Notes: generated from the sequence alone by a model not told the origin. A stretch of DNA of 64,000 nucleotides from Ferroplasma acidiphilum (GCF_002078355.1 NZ_CP015363.1:1762944-1826943); one strand, 5' to 3'. Counted from the first letter of the stretch, positions 54,440 through 63,767 are shown. Program-made: numbers and translations.

Positions 54440-55054
54440 TTATCTCACCGCCTCATAGGTTAAATACCATGTTTTGCTGCCATTCTTTTCCCTATTAATT
54501 GCTTCATCAAGAGTTCCTGGAGCTGAAACAATGCCATCGTTACCGGGTTGCCAGTTGACGGGCGCGGCCAGCTTTCTGTCCCAGTTCATCTGCAATGCTT
54601 TTAATGTTCGCATAATTTCATCTATGTTTCTTCCTGTTTCAGCAGGATAATATATCATTAACCTTACAATCATATTCGGGTCTATAATAAATACGCCCCT
54701 TACAGTCGAACCTGTTTTTTCGTCCATCATGTTGTATTCCCTTGCCACATCTTTATTGATATCGGCGATTACAGGAAACGGTATTTCTATGCCAAATTTC
54801 TCTTTTATATTTTTCATCCACTCTATATGGCTATAGATACTGTCAACACTCAAACCAATTAACTCTGTATTAATTTTTTTAAATTCATCGTATCTTCTAG
54901 CAAAGGCCATGAATTCTGTTGTGCACACCGGCGTAAAATCTGCGGGGTGCGAAAACAATATCACCCAATTTCCCTTATAATCTTCCAGGCTCAATGGCCC
55001 CTTTGTTGTATTAACAAGGAAACCCGGAGCTTTCTGTCCTAAATATACTGCCAT
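54440..55054 (-). CDS. prx: Peroxiredoxin, 1-Cys (Prx6-like)
   Basis: A 204-residue thioredoxin-fold peroxidase. Peroxidatic Cys44 sits in FTPVCTTEF. No other Cys is visible in the protein, so it is a 1-Cys type that needs an external thiol, plausibly the CxxC AhpD-like neighbour. The C-terminal extension (PVNWQPGNDGIVSAPGTLDEA) matches the long Prx6/archaeal class. Detoxifies peroxides. TATA-like TTCTATAATATGG lies about 30 nt upstream, with an operator-like palindrome beyond it. Confidence 0.93.
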   Translation of the reverse strand: MAVYLGQKAPGFLVNTTKGPLSLEDYKGNWVILFSHPADFTPVCTTEFMAFARRYDEFKKINTELIGLSVDSIYSHIEWMKNIKEKFGIEIPFPVIADINKDVAREYNMMDEKTGSTVRGVFIIDPNMIVRLMIYYPAETGRNIDEIMRTLKALQMNWDRKLAAPVNWQPGNDGIVSAPGTLDEAINREKNGSKTWYLTYEAVR

Positions 55055-55105
55055 ATTATTACCTTATACACCTATGAAAAAATTCTATAATATGGTTGTT
55101 TAAGA

Positions 55106-55121
55106 TGCAAAATTTGCACCT
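55106..55121 (-). promoter_or_regulatory. prx upstream palindrome, shared AGGTGCAA motif (site 1)
   Basis: TGCAAA-A-TTTGCA (55106-55118) with AGGTGCAA on the minus strand (55114-55121). It lies just upstream of the prx TATA box, in the gap after the winged-helix gene stop. AGGTGCAA recurs at 55384-55391 in an equivalent position of the promoter of the small ORF at 55432. Confidence 0.5.
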
Positions 55122-55346
55122 TTATTCATTGATTTTAATGCAGTAAAACCTCTGTCTGGTATCTGAAAGGCAAATGCTTATCTCAATTAAACCCAAAGAA
55201 TTCAGTTTTTTAACGGAATAAAGAACAGACCTCCTGGAAAGCCCTGTGCTTTCAATGATCTGGCATAATCTTGCAACCTTCATCTGCCGGAGCATCATAA
55301 ACACCAGCCTTGTGGAAGGTGTAAGCATTTTAAGTTCCTGTTCCAT
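55122..55346 (-). CDS. Small winged-helix regulator (MarR/TrmB-like), putative redox sensor
   Basis: A 74-residue protein that is essentially one winged helix: LTPSTRLVFMMLRQMKVARLCQIIESTGLSRRSVLYSVKKLNSLGLIEI, then a wing with QRFYCI. Cysteines at 28, 59 and 69 could sense oxidants. It lies between the prx-ahpD operon (same strand, downstream) and a divergent small ORF. Both neighbouring promoters carry AGGTGCAA next to the TATA box, which makes it the obvious candidate regulator. Truncated relative to typical MarR proteins, with no dimerisation helices visible. Confidence 0.75.
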   Translation of the reverse strand: MEQELKMLTPSTRLVFMMLRQMKVARLCQIIESTGLSRRSVLYSVKKLNSLGLIEISICLSDTRQRFYCIKINE

Positions 55347-55383
55347 ACACTTATAGCATATATCATCTTATTATTTTTTTGTT

Positions 55384-55399
55384 AGGTGCAATGTTACCT
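55384..55399 (+). promoter_or_regulatory. Operator-like AGGTGCAATGTTACCT before the ORF at 55432 (site 2)
   Basis: AGGT...ACCT dyad with the AGGTGCAA word of site 1, directly before TATA-like CTTTTTAAGT (55401-55410), which is about 26 nt before the ATG of the next gene. The common placement upstream of TATA favours an activator or TFB-blocking repressor. Confidence 0.45.
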
Positions 55400-55431
55400 G
55401 CTTTTTAAGTTGACGTATATTATTATAATCT

Positions 55432-55671
55432 ATGATAGAAATGGATTACAGAAATGTTTCGTGCGGCGGTGACCCCTTTAATTTCTTAATGTCCAGCATA
55501 AAATCCATACAGATAGAAATTGAACCTTCAGATACTGTAAAAGTTATGCTTATTAAAGACAAATTCCCCTACGACAATAAAACATTTGAGAAGATTGTAA
55601 ATTACTGCAAATTAAGCATTGTTGATATATGCAGGGAAAATAATGAAATTTATTTACTTTTAAGAAAATAA
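55432..55671 (+). CDS. Small protein of unknown function, TusA-like in size
   Basis: A 79-residue protein beginning MIEMDYRNVSCGGDPFNFLMSSIKSI and ending YLLLRK. The alternation of a Cys-containing loop, a helix and beta strands (DTVKVMLIKD, NEIYLLLRK) resembles the TusA/SirA sulfur-transfer fold. However, the usual CPxP is replaced by CGGDP, so I do not assign a function. Cysteines at 11, 57 and 64. It shares a promoter motif with the peroxiredoxin operon, suggesting a redox or sulfur stress role. An ATG four codons in (55441 area) is possible; the TATA spacing supports 55432. Confidence 0.55.
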   Translation: MIEMDYRNVSCGGDPFNFLMSSIKSIQIEIEPSDTVKVMLIKDKFPYDNKTFEKIVNYCKLSIVDICRENNEIYLLLRK

Positions 55672-56082
55672 CAGGCCACTTTATTAATCACGTTAAGGGT
55701 CTGCAGATTAAATTTAATGCAGTAATTTTGTTTTAACATCCGTATATTTGTGCTATCTGTCTAATATATAATAAAATACGACGAGTATTTAAATATTATG
55801 TTTTGAATTAATATATAATTATAATAAATTTACAATATTACAATTTACAATGTAAATTGATAGGTTCTGGGCAATTTTGATATTTTTATAATTTAAGTGG
55901 CAAAAAATAAGATATTTTATTCATATACAGGTATATTTTTCTATTGTCTTACCTTTATCAAAACGTTTATATCACAGTTTGTAATATCAATTATACCAAT
56001 AAATGAATGCACCTATTGATTTAATAATTAATAGGGAAGGGCGAGGTTATTTATAACCGATGATACCGGATAATTATGAGAT
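55672..56082 (+). other. Upstream region of the 23S rRNA gene
   Basis: A 411-bp AT-rich stretch without a gene. It contains CAATTTACAATGTAAATTG (55841-55859), an 8-bp-arm palindrome of unknown role. The TATA-like CGTTTATATCAC (about 55964-55975) should start the pre-rRNA near 55993. In the leader there is a perfect hairpin GGTTAT-TT-ATAACC (56045-56058) and then the 5' strand of the processing stem. Confidence 0.6.
56063..56075 (+). other. 23S rRNA processing stem, 5' strand
   Basis: ATACCGGATAATT pairs perfectly over 13 bp with AATTATCCGGTAT at 59004-59016. Just inside it ATAGATTGT (56083-91) pairs with ACAATCTAT (58990-98), the terminal 23S helix, with an asymmetric internal loop between them. 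This is the arrangement cut by the archaeal splicing endonuclease in pre-23S rRNA (bulge-helix-bulge-like). Confidence 0.75.
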
Positions 56083-58998
56083 ATAGATTGTGTATCATAC
56101 AAACTGCTTGGGGAATGGTTTTGGTTTGAGAACCGATGAAGGACGTGCCAAGCTGCGATATGCCTTGGGGAGGTGCATGGAGCCATTGATCCAAGGATTT
56201 CCGAATGGGACTTCCTGTTTAACACTCCGAAAGGAGAGGGAACCCCGGGAATTGAAACATCTTAGTACCGGGAGGAAGAGAAATCAATAGAGATACCGTT
56301 AGTAAAGGCGATCGAAAGCGGTAGAGGGCAAACCGAATCTTTTCTGTAAAGAAATAGATATGTGGAGTACGGATCTTTCTCAATGCCTACTTTAGGAATT
56401 CTAAAAAGTTGGAAAGCTTTACCAGAGAGGGTGATAGTCCCCTGGAAGTAACTAAAGAGGCTACGAGGAAAGATATCCTGAGTACCATGCGTCATTATTC
56501 GCGTGGGAATATGGGTGGCATGAACATCCAACCCTAAATATTACTCAAGTCCGATAGCAAAGAAGTACCGTGAGGGAAAACTGAAAAGCAACCCGGAAGG
56601 GCTGTAAAAAGAGCCTGAAACCAAGCAGTGAAAACTTTATAGGGCACTAAAGGAATGATCTCGAAAGAGGGACCGGTGTTCTATAGTCCGTGTTGAAGAA
56701 CGGGCCAGGGAGTTGTGATGGATGGCGAGGCTAATTCTAAAAGAAGCAGCCGTAGCGAAAGCGATTACTCGCACAGCAATGGAGGAGTAACGTAATAAAT
56801 GCGTTTAGTCATCTGTGGCAGACCCGAAGCCACTCGATCTATACCTGAGCAGGTTGAAGTTTAGCGAAAGCTAGATGGAGGACCGAACCAGTTCTGATGT
56901 GCAAATCGTTTGGATGACTTGGGTATAGGGGTTAAAGGCTAATCTAGAGTGGCAATAGCGGGTTCCCCCCAATACTACCCGCAGGTAGACCTTGGTGGAG
57001 ATGTCTGGTGAGGTAGAGCGACCGATTGGGTGGCCAGCAGTAGAAATACTGCACCACCTTGTCAAACTCCGAACTTGCTAGAATCGAAGATACCAGGTGC
57101 TAGGGCGTAGGGATAAGCTTTACGCCCGTGACGGAAACAACCGAGACTAATGTTAAGGTCTCTAAAATTGGCTAAGTGCGATTTAAAGAGGTTAATGACC
57201 GAAGACAGTGTGGAGGTTAGCTTAGAAGCAGCTATCCTTTAAAGAGTGCGTAACAGCTCACTCACCGAGGTTATTTGCCTCCAAGATGGAAGAGGCTAAA
57301 GCCAGTTACCGATACATTAGACCACCGAAAGGTGATGTGGTAGGGGGGCGTGCTATATGGATAGAAGTTTCTTCGAGAGGAGGGATGGACCGTATAGTAT
57401 CGCGGATCCTGGTAAAAGTAGCAGAATAGAATGGTGAAAATCCATTCCGCCGAAAGGGCAAAGGTTCCTTGGCAATGTTCGTCAGCCGAGGGTTAGCCGA
57501 TCCTAAGGTCACCCCTAACAGGAAGTGATCGAAAGGGAAGCTGGTTAATATTCCAGCGCCTCAGGTGTTTTGCCATATATATACGCTTTGGGATAGAGAG
57601 TGTATGCTTGTCTACGTATGGGTATTTATAAGTAAATGGAGAGTTGTAATGACGAGAAGTTTACGAAGTAATATCTGTTCCCGTATGGGAATTTTTTCAA
57701 GTCCCGGAGCCTATGAAAGATATATATGGGTCAAGCCTGAGTTCGTACCAAGAACCGACACAGGTGCCCCTAGATGAATAGTCTCAGGCGTTTGGGAATA
57801 ATGGATGTGAGGGAACTCGGCCAAATAGTCCCGTATCTTAGGTAGAAGGGATGCCTATCCAGAAATAGGATAGGTCGCAGTGGCAAGGGGACCCCGACTG
57901 TTTACCAAAAACACAGACCGCTGCTAGTCCGTAAGGATGTGTATAGCGGCCGAAACCTGCCCAGTGTTGGTACCTGAAAGCTCTTTTCAAGGAGAAGAAG
58001 GGCCAATAAACGGCGGGGGTAACTATGACCCTCTCAAGGTAGCGTAATACCTAGCCGCTTAATTGGCGGCTCGCATGAAGGTTCAACGAGAGTCCCACTG
58101 TCCCCACATTCAGCCCCGTGAAATTAATGTACTGGTGCACAATCCAGTCTCTCCCACATGAAAGCGAAGTCCCCGTGGAGCTTTACTGCAGCCTGTAGCT
58201 GTGACGCGATTTTTAATGCGTAGGGTAGGAAGGAGCCGTCGATGTTCTGGTCGTGGCCAGAATGGAGGCAACGATGAAACACTTCCCTTTAAAAGTTGCG
58301 TCACTAACCTTGAAGAAAGGGACAACTATTGGTAGGCAGTTTGGGTGGGGCGCCACGCCTCTAAGAAGAAAACAGAGGTCTCCAATGGTTAGCTCAGAAG
58401 GGTCAGAAATCCTTCAAAGAGTATAAGGGTAAAAGCTAGCTTGACTGTGTTCCAGCCAATAGGGAACGCAGATGCGAAAGCAGGGCCTAACGAACCACCT
58501 AGTTCCCTCTTTATGAGGGCAGGTGATAAGAGAGAAGTTACCCCAGGGATAACTGAGTTGTCCTCGGTAAGAGTACACATCGACCCGAGGGTTTGCTACT
58601 TCGATGTCGTCTGTTCCTATCCTGGTGCTGCATAAGACACCAAGGGTGGGGCTGTTCGCCCATTAAAAGGGATCCTGAGATGGGTTCACTACGTCGCGAG
58701 ACAGTAGGGTTGCTTCTCTGTGGGAGTGTTCAATGTCTGAAGGGAAGGAGCCTTTAGTACGAGAGGAACGGGGGTTCGTGACCTCTAGTTTATCGGTTGT
58801 CCGACAGGGCAGTTGCCGAGTAGCCACGTCATACGCGAATAAAAGCTGAAAGCATCTAAGCTTGAAGTCGCCCCTGAAAATAGACATTGTTTGAGATCAC
58901 TCTTAAAAGAAGAGGTTGATAGAGTCGGGATATAAGTACCAAGCTTTTGCGAGGTATTAAGTCCACGACTACTAATTGATCGAAAATCTACAATCTAT
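56083..58998 (+). rRNA. rrl: 23S ribosomal RNA
   Basis: Recognised by conserved segments: GATGAAGGACGTGCCAAGC near the 5' end, GACCGAAGACAGTGTGGAGG-like, TAACTATGACCCTCTCAAGG (peptidyl-transferase region), the ACCTCGATGTCGTC-type loop, and the sarcin-ricin loop AGTACGAGAGGAACG near 58757. Length is about 2.9 kb, normal and without an obvious intron. Ends are set by the terminal helix and are approximate by a few bases. No 16S gene exists upstream in the window, and no 5S or tRNA follows, so the rRNA genes are unlinked as known for Thermoplasma. Confidence 0.97.
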
Positions 58999-59122
58999 AA
59001 ATCAATTATCCGGTATTGCCATTTCATTGGTATTATTTTAATTATTTATTTTAAATTACATTGTTATCTTTCTATATTCTAGAATTTAAATCTTCATTTT
59101 AATTAAAAAAATATTCTTTATT

Positions 59123-59145
59123 TCGGGTGTTTAGCCCGGTTTTTA
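59123..59145 (+). terminator. Terminator-like hairpin after 23S rRNA
   Basis: CGGGT-GTTTA-GCCCG (one G-U pair) followed by GTTTTTAA, about 105 bp after the processing stem. The GC-rich stem stands out in an AT-rich spacer and the T-run fits archaeal termination. Confidence 0.5.
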
Positions 59146-59217
59146 ATGTAATTATATAATTTAGATATTACAAATAGAATATGCTTTAAAGAAAATTATA
59201 TGTATAAAATTAAAAAA

Positions 59218-60048
59218 TTATTTTTTCAAATTTTTAATTAAATTATCTGCCACAACATCAAAAAATTTCTTTATATAATCATTATTTGCTACCGCAGGTA
59301 TGCCTGAATCTGAATCCTGGACTATTTCTGGCATAATAGGTATATTTCCAAGATAGGGTATGTTGTATTCCTTTGCTATCTGTTCTGTACCACCTTTCTT
59401 GAATATGTCAGTTTCCTGACCACAGTGCGGGCACACAAATCCACTCATATTTTCAATAATCCCAAGAATTGGCATATTAACTTTTCTTGCAAAATTTATA
59501 GCTTTCTTTGCATCAAGGAGGGCCACTTCCTGTGGAGTTATAACAATGACAATTCCATCTGCATCAGGTATAAGCTGGCAAATACTTAAGGGTTCATCAC
59601 CTGTTCCCGGCGGAAGATCTATGACAAGCAAATCCTTATCAGTCCATGAGGTATCTTCAAGGAACTGCTGAACCGCTTTATGCCTTATTGCCCCTCTCCA
59701 TACTACCGGAGTATCATGTGTGGGCAATGCCATTTCCATTGAGATTACATCTACATTATATTTCGTTTTAGCTGGTTCTATTTTCCCTTCCTCATTTCCA
59801 AAGGCTTTCGCTTCCTCAACGCCAAGCATTTTCGGGTCATCAGGCCCATTTATATCGGCATCTAGAAGCCCTACTTTAAATGCTTTCTGTGCAAGGGTAA
59901 CAGCCAGATTGGTAGCTACAGTTGATTTTCCAACTCCGCCTTTTCCACTCATAACCATTATTGTATGTTTTACATTATATTTAACAGATTTTCCGGGGGT
60001 TAATGACGGCCTTGGCGGCGGGTCATTTATCTTTATTGTTCCTGCCAT
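59218..60048 (-). CDS. mrp: Mrp/NBP35-type P-loop ATPase, Fe-S cluster carrier
   Basis: A 276-residue ParA-superfamily ATPase. Deviant Walker A SGKGGVGKST (residues 34-43), GLLDADINGPDDPKML, switch LLVIDLPPGTGDEP, and the metal-binding CPHC in FVCPHCGQE. The CPHC binds a bridging Fe-S cluster at the dimer interface for transfer to apo-proteins. The N-terminus lacks the DUF59 domain of bacterial Mrp, as usual in archaea. Start at 60048 follows a short AT-rich leader with no clear ribosome-binding site. Monocistronic. Confidence 0.93.
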   Translation of the reverse strand: MAGTIKINDPPPRPSLTPGKSVKYNVKHTIMVMSGKGGVGKSTVATNLAVTLAQKAFKVGLLDADINGPDDPKMLGVEEAKAFGNEEGKIEPAKTKYNVDVISMEMALPTHDTPVVWRGAIRHKAVQQFLEDTSWTDKDLLVIDLPPGTGDEPLSICQLIPDADGIVIVITPQEVALLDAKKAINFARKVNMPILGIIENMSGFVCPHCGQETDIFKKGGTEQIAKEYNIPYLGNIPIMPEIVQDSDSGIPAVANNDYIKKFFDVVADNLIKNLKK

Positions 60049-60092
60049 ATTCTTGTATTTTATATTAATATATAACGTTACCCGGTTTCCAT

Positions 60093-60989
60093 TTATTCAT
60101 ATTCCATTATGGAAATAATCTGGTTTCTGTAAGGGAAAGACGGAAAAGCGCCATAACCTGTAGTTGACAGTGCAGCTGCTATATTGGCGAATTCCATGCT
60201 TTTATCTACATCTCCGGTCCTGAGGAATTCCGACGCAAATGCACCATTAAAACAATCACCTGCGCCTGTTGTATCAACAGTTTTTACATTATATGGCTTA
60301 TGATATTTTATCTCCCCGTCAAAGTTTGAGATTGAACCTCTGGAACCAAGTTTTATGATTACATTGTTTTTATATTTCCCGGATATTAATGTAGATGCTT
60401 TTTTCGCATCTTCTACGCTGTTTATAGTACATCCAGCTATTAGCTGGGCTTCGGTTTCATTTGGAGTCAAAATGCCACTATTCTCCAGTATATAGCTATC
60501 TTCAGAAAATGGGCTTGGGTCTGTAATGAACAGATTTCCATTTTCCATATTACTGGATATAAAATCCCTTATTGTCTTTAAGGGTATCTCCTGCTGGAAC
60601 ATTACAATGGAATTTTTCAGTTCAATATTATGGAAATCCTCATATGACATATTCCCATTTGACCCGGGATACACAGTGATCATATTCTTACCCGAAGATT
60701 CAACATTAATCATTGCAATGCCGGTTTTATCACCATAGGTTAAACACAAATCCAGATTTTCCTTTCTAAGGTAATTTGTAATCATTTCAGCAAAATAATC
60801 ATTTCCAATTTTGCCGATTAACTGTGGCTTTACCCCGGTACGGGCAACAGACACAGCCTGATTTGCGCCCTTTCCGCCAGGATACATATAATATTTATCT
60901 GCCTTTATTGTTTCACCGGTTTCCGGCAATCTAGCCGAAGACATAATAATATCCATATTGATACTGCCGACAACCTTTATCCCTTGCAT
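60093..60989 (-). CDS. Ribokinase-like PfkB-family sugar/nucleoside kinase
   Basis: A 298-residue PfkB kinase. N-terminal VVGSINMDIIMSSARLPETGET, PGGKGANQAVSVARTG (the ribokinase signature 1), anion-hole and base motif DTTGAGDCFNGAFASEFL near residue 240. These favour ribokinase over adenosine or fructose kinases, though substrate range in Thermoplasmatales is uncertain. It would feed ribose or a nucleoside sugar into pentose metabolism. The promoter bears a perfect 16-bp palindrome between TATA and start codon, implying specific repression. Confidence 0.88.
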   Translation of the reverse strand: MQGIKVVGSINMDIIMSSARLPETGETIKADKYYMYPGGKGANQAVSVARTGVKPQLIGKIGNDYFAEMITNYLRKENLDLCLTYGDKTGIAMINVESSGKNMITVYPGSNGNMSYEDFHNIELKNSIVMFQQEIPLKTIRDFISSNMENGNLFITDPSPFSEDSYILENSGILTPNETEAQLIAGCTINSVEDAKKASTLISGKYKNNVIIKLGSRGSISNFDGEIKYHKPYNVKTVDTTGAGDCFNGAFASEFLRTGDVDKSMEFANIAAALSTTGYGAFPSFPYRNQIISIMEYE

Positions 60990-60994
60990 GCTGG

Positions 60995-61010
60995 ATTATA
61001 CCGGTATAAT
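60995..61010 (-). promoter_or_regulatory. Perfect 16-bp palindrome, operator of the ribokinase-like gene
   Basis: ATTATACCGGTATAAT is a perfect palindrome lying between the TATA-like AAATATATAAATT (about 61010-61022, minus strand) and the leaderless ATG at 60989. A protein bound here would block RNA polymerase entry, the usual archaeal repressor geometry. Confidence 0.55.
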
Positions 61011-61237
61011 TTATATATTTAGTGAAATGTACCGTAAATTAATAATAATCAGTGGCTGAAATGTCTGGAAATGTCATGAATGCGAAATTATGTTCGTAAA
61101 AACAATAAGTCATATACATAACATCCGGACTTTTCGACTGGAAATATACGCATTAGCCCGGATAAATTATATGGGATGATGGAAATTATTTAAATCCAAA
61201 CGAAAATATTTTTTATACTGTGTACAATATACATTAA

Positions 61238-61663
61238 ATGTACGATGAAACATGTATTTTCTGCAGGGAAATAGCTAACAAAGGCAATGCGGCATTTGTC
61301 TACAGAGGTGTAAACATACTTGCATTTATGGATAATGCCCCTATAGAAGAGGGTCATGTTCTTGTAATACCCAGAAACCACTATGAAAACATATATGATA
61401 TTGATAAGGATATATATCTAGAACTCCAGCTTGCCGTGAAACGCATATCTATAGCTGTTAAAAACGTACTTAAAACAGATGGCTTGAATATAGGGCAGAA
61501 CAATGGCAGGGTGGCAAACCAGGTAGTTATGCACTATCATGTTCATATAATACCCAGGTATTACAGGAAGAAGATAAACTGGGAAAGGGAAAATGCAAAT
61601 ATAGATGATCTTGAAATCATTGCTGCCAAAATCCGGGCAGGCATAAAAGAGGTAGAATTATGA
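61238..61663 (+). CDS. HIT-family nucleotide hydrolase
   Basis: A 141-residue histidine-triad protein with zinc-type CIFC at the N-terminus ([11 protein letters not shown]), [20 protein letters not shown] and the triad [10 protein letters not shown] at about residue 98-107. Typical Hint/HIT enzyme hydrolysing adenosine phosphoramidates or AMP-lysine adducts. It heads an operon whose third gene encodes lysyl-tRNA synthetase, and Hint enzymes are known to remove lysyl-AMP adducts made by LysRS, so the pairing is suggestive. TATA-like TTTTTATACTG lies about 25 nt before the ATG. Confidence 0.93.
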   Translation: MYDETCIFCREIANKGNAAFVYRGVNILAFMDNAPIEEGHVLVIPRNHYENIYDIDKDIYLELQLAVKRISIAVKNVLKTDGLNIGQNNGRVANQVVMHYHVHIIPRYYRKKINWERENANIDDLEIIAAKIRAGIKEVEL

Positions 61664-62241
61664 AAAGTCTTGAAGAATTGTATAATAGAGCGCTGGAACT
61701 GAAAAATAAGGGAATGTCCGATAAGGAAATATCAACGGAGCTACATCTTTCCGTAAATACCATAACATGGCTTTTGAGCAAGGACCTCAAGGGAAACAGT
61801 GTATCTGACACAAAGATTGGATGGCGCAGCGTGGGTGTATATGGCAACAGGATAGAGAAAATAGCAGAGGTCATGGCCGATATAGTTACTGAAGAAATAT
61901 CTCTGGATAATGTAACATCAATAATAGGAATAACTATAAATGGAATACCATATGCAACAATGCTCTCAGATTTGCTTGATAGGGAGCTAATCGTCTACAG
62001 GCCGCACCCTTCAGGGAAGGAAGGAATGTTCAGCAGCAATTTTGCCGGTGTTAAAGGCAAGAAAATAGTCATAATAGATGATGTTATAAGTACAGGAGAA
62101 ACAATGAAGAGGACTATTGAAGACGTACACAACCAGGGCGGAGAGGTGGTGTTGTGTGTCGTACTTGTATCTAAATTAAATTCTGATGAAATAAATAATG
62201 TCCCCGTAAGGTCACTTATCCGGGCTACTATGGTGGGATAA
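61660..62241 (+). CDS. GfcR-like PRTase-domain transcriptional regulator
   Basis: A 193-residue protein with an N-terminal helix-turn-helix ([36 protein letters not shown], residues 4-40) fused to an orotate-phosphoribosyltransferase-like domain with PRPP loop [18 protein letters not shown]. This architecture matches archaeal GfcR, which in Haloferax controls glycolytic sugar genes in response to KDPG-type intermediates. Thus it may control gluconate/KDG genes in this organism. The ATG overlaps the HIT stop (ATGA), so it is translationally coupled. An enzyme-type OPRT is less likely because of the HTH. Confidence 0.85.
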   Translation: MKSLEELYNRALELKNKGMSDKEISTELHLSVNTITWLLSKDLKGNSVSDTKIGWRSVGVYGNRIEKIAEVMADIVTEEISLDNVTSIIGITINGIPYATMLSDLLDRELIVYRPHPSGKEGMFSSNFAGVKGKKIVIIDDVISTGETMKRTIEDVHNQGGEVVLCVVLVSKLNSDEINNVPVRSLIRATMVG

Positions 62242-62243
62242 TA

Positions 62244-63767
62244 ATGTACTGGGCAGATGCACTGGTCGAAAACCTGAATGGCACACAGCTTATATCTACA
62301 GGTATATCACCCTCAGGTCCAATACATGTTGGAAATATGAGGGAAATACTCACAGGCGATATACTTTATAAGGCATCACTTGATAAAAAACTTGAATCAA
62401 GATTCATATATTTATGTGATGACCTTGACCCGTTGAGGAAGGTTTATCCATTTCTGGACGGGAGTTATTCACAGTATGTAGGCATGCCACTCAGCTATAT
62501 ACCTGCTCCAGAAGGAGATGGAAAATATTCAGATTATTTCCTGAAACCTTTCCTTGAAACCTTAAAAAAGATCAATGTAAATGTGGAAGTTATCAGCACT
62601 ACAGGGCTATACAGGGAAGGAAAGCTTGCAGAAGCAATTGACATAGCCATGAACCACAGGGAAGAAATAGCGAAGATCATGCATGATGTTGCCGGATACG
62701 ATATCGGTCCAGAATGGTATCCATATGAACCCAGATGTTCAAAATGCGGAAAAATTAATTCATCAACAGTTACCAGATATGAAAATCCGTACGCATATTA
62801 TAAATGCAAGGCATGTGGCAATGAAGATAAGGCAGATATAAGGAAAGATGACGGGAAAATGCCATGGCGTGTTGAATGGCCTGCAAAATGGTATGCACTT
62901 GGTGTTACAATAGAGCCCTTTGGAAAAGACCACGCAGCCTCAGGTGGTTCATACGATACTGGAAAGGAAATCGCAGCCAAAATTTTTAAAATATCTCCTC
63001 CGGTGCCTTTGATGTATGAAAGAATACTGTTAAAAGGCGTGGGGGTAATGCACTCATCAACAGGTGTGGCAATAACTGCATCTGAGGTAACAACATTTGC
63101 ACCTCCAGAGATATTACGATTCCTTATAGCAAGGAATGATCCTGGAAGGCATATTGATTTTGACCCGGGAATGGGATTATTGAACCTTATAGACGATTAC
63201 GAAAAGATGGAGCGCGCTTACTTTGGCCTGGACGAATCAAACAATGAAAACTTCAAGCGTATTTATGAGATGTCACGCATTAAAATACTTGATGCACCTG
63301 AAAAAATAAATTTCAGGCATATAGTAACCCTGATCCAGATATACAGGGATGACAATAGCTTCTTTTCAGCACTTAAAAGAAGCGGGTACGATAAGGATCA
63401 GATAGACGATTATCTCAAAAATGAAATAGTTATTGCAAAATACTGGCTATCTAAATATGCTCCGGAAAACATTAAATTCTCATTGACAGACAAGCAATTC
63501 CTACTTACAGATGATCAGAGATCGATATTACAGGAATTTCTGGATAAACTCGCCAGTGTAGAATGGACATCAGATTCCATACATACAGTGATTTACGATA
63601 TAATTGGAGACCGCAAGCTTACACCTAAGGACGTATTTACTTTATTTTATCGGGTTTTTATCGATAAAGATAAGGGGCCACGCCTTGGATATTTTCTATC
63701 AAGCATGGATAAAAATTATGTGGTAGACAGGATTAAAAGCCTTATTCAAAATGATTCTACACAGTGA
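62244..63767 (+). CDS. lysS: Lysyl-tRNA synthetase, class I
   Basis: A 507-residue class I LysRS, found in most archaea. HIGH motif is PSGPIHVGN; zinc-type CSKCG and CKACG follow; core KMPWRVEWPAKWYALGVTIEPFGKDHAASGGSYDTGKEIA is diagnostic. The KMSKS region reads VGVMHSSTGVAI, lacking both lysines of the usual KMSSSKG. The C-terminal helical anticodon-binding region follows. It is the last gene of the operon, 2 nt after the GfcR-like gene with GGTGGGAT as ribosome-binding site. Confidence 0.93.
   Translation: MYWADALVENLNGTQLISTGISPSGPIHVGNMREILTGDILYKASLDKKLESRFIYLCDDLDPLRKVYPFLDGSYSQYVGMPLSYIPAPEGDGKYSDYFLKPFLETLKKINVNVEVISTTGLYREGKLAEAIDIAMNHREEIAKIMHDVAGYDIGPEWYPYEPRCSKCGKINSSTVTRYENPYAYYKCKACGNEDKADIRKDDGKMPWRVEWPAKWYALGVTIEPFGKDHAASGGSYDTGKEIAAKIFKISPPVPLMYERILLKGVGVMHSSTGVAITASEVTTFAPPEILRFLIARNDPGRHIDFDPGMGLLNLIDDYEKMERAYFGLDESNNENFKRIYEMSRIKILDAPEKINFRHIVTLIQIYRDDNSFFSALKRSGYDKDQIDDYLKNEIVIAKYWLSKYAPENIKFSLTDKQFLLTDDQRSILQEFLDKLASVEWTSDSIHTVIYDIIGDRKLTPKDVFTLFYRVFIDKDKGPRLGYFLSSMDKNYVVDRIKSLIQNDSTQ

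Noticed and set aside
56028..58887. Numerous ORFs of 60-90 codons on both strands inside the 23S rRNA gene
   Set aside because: They lie within conserved rRNA sequence and are chance frames.
59001..59217. 5S rRNA or tRNA downstream of 23S
   Set aside because: The spacer is AT-rich with only the processing stem and a terminator-like hairpin; no 5S signature was seen.
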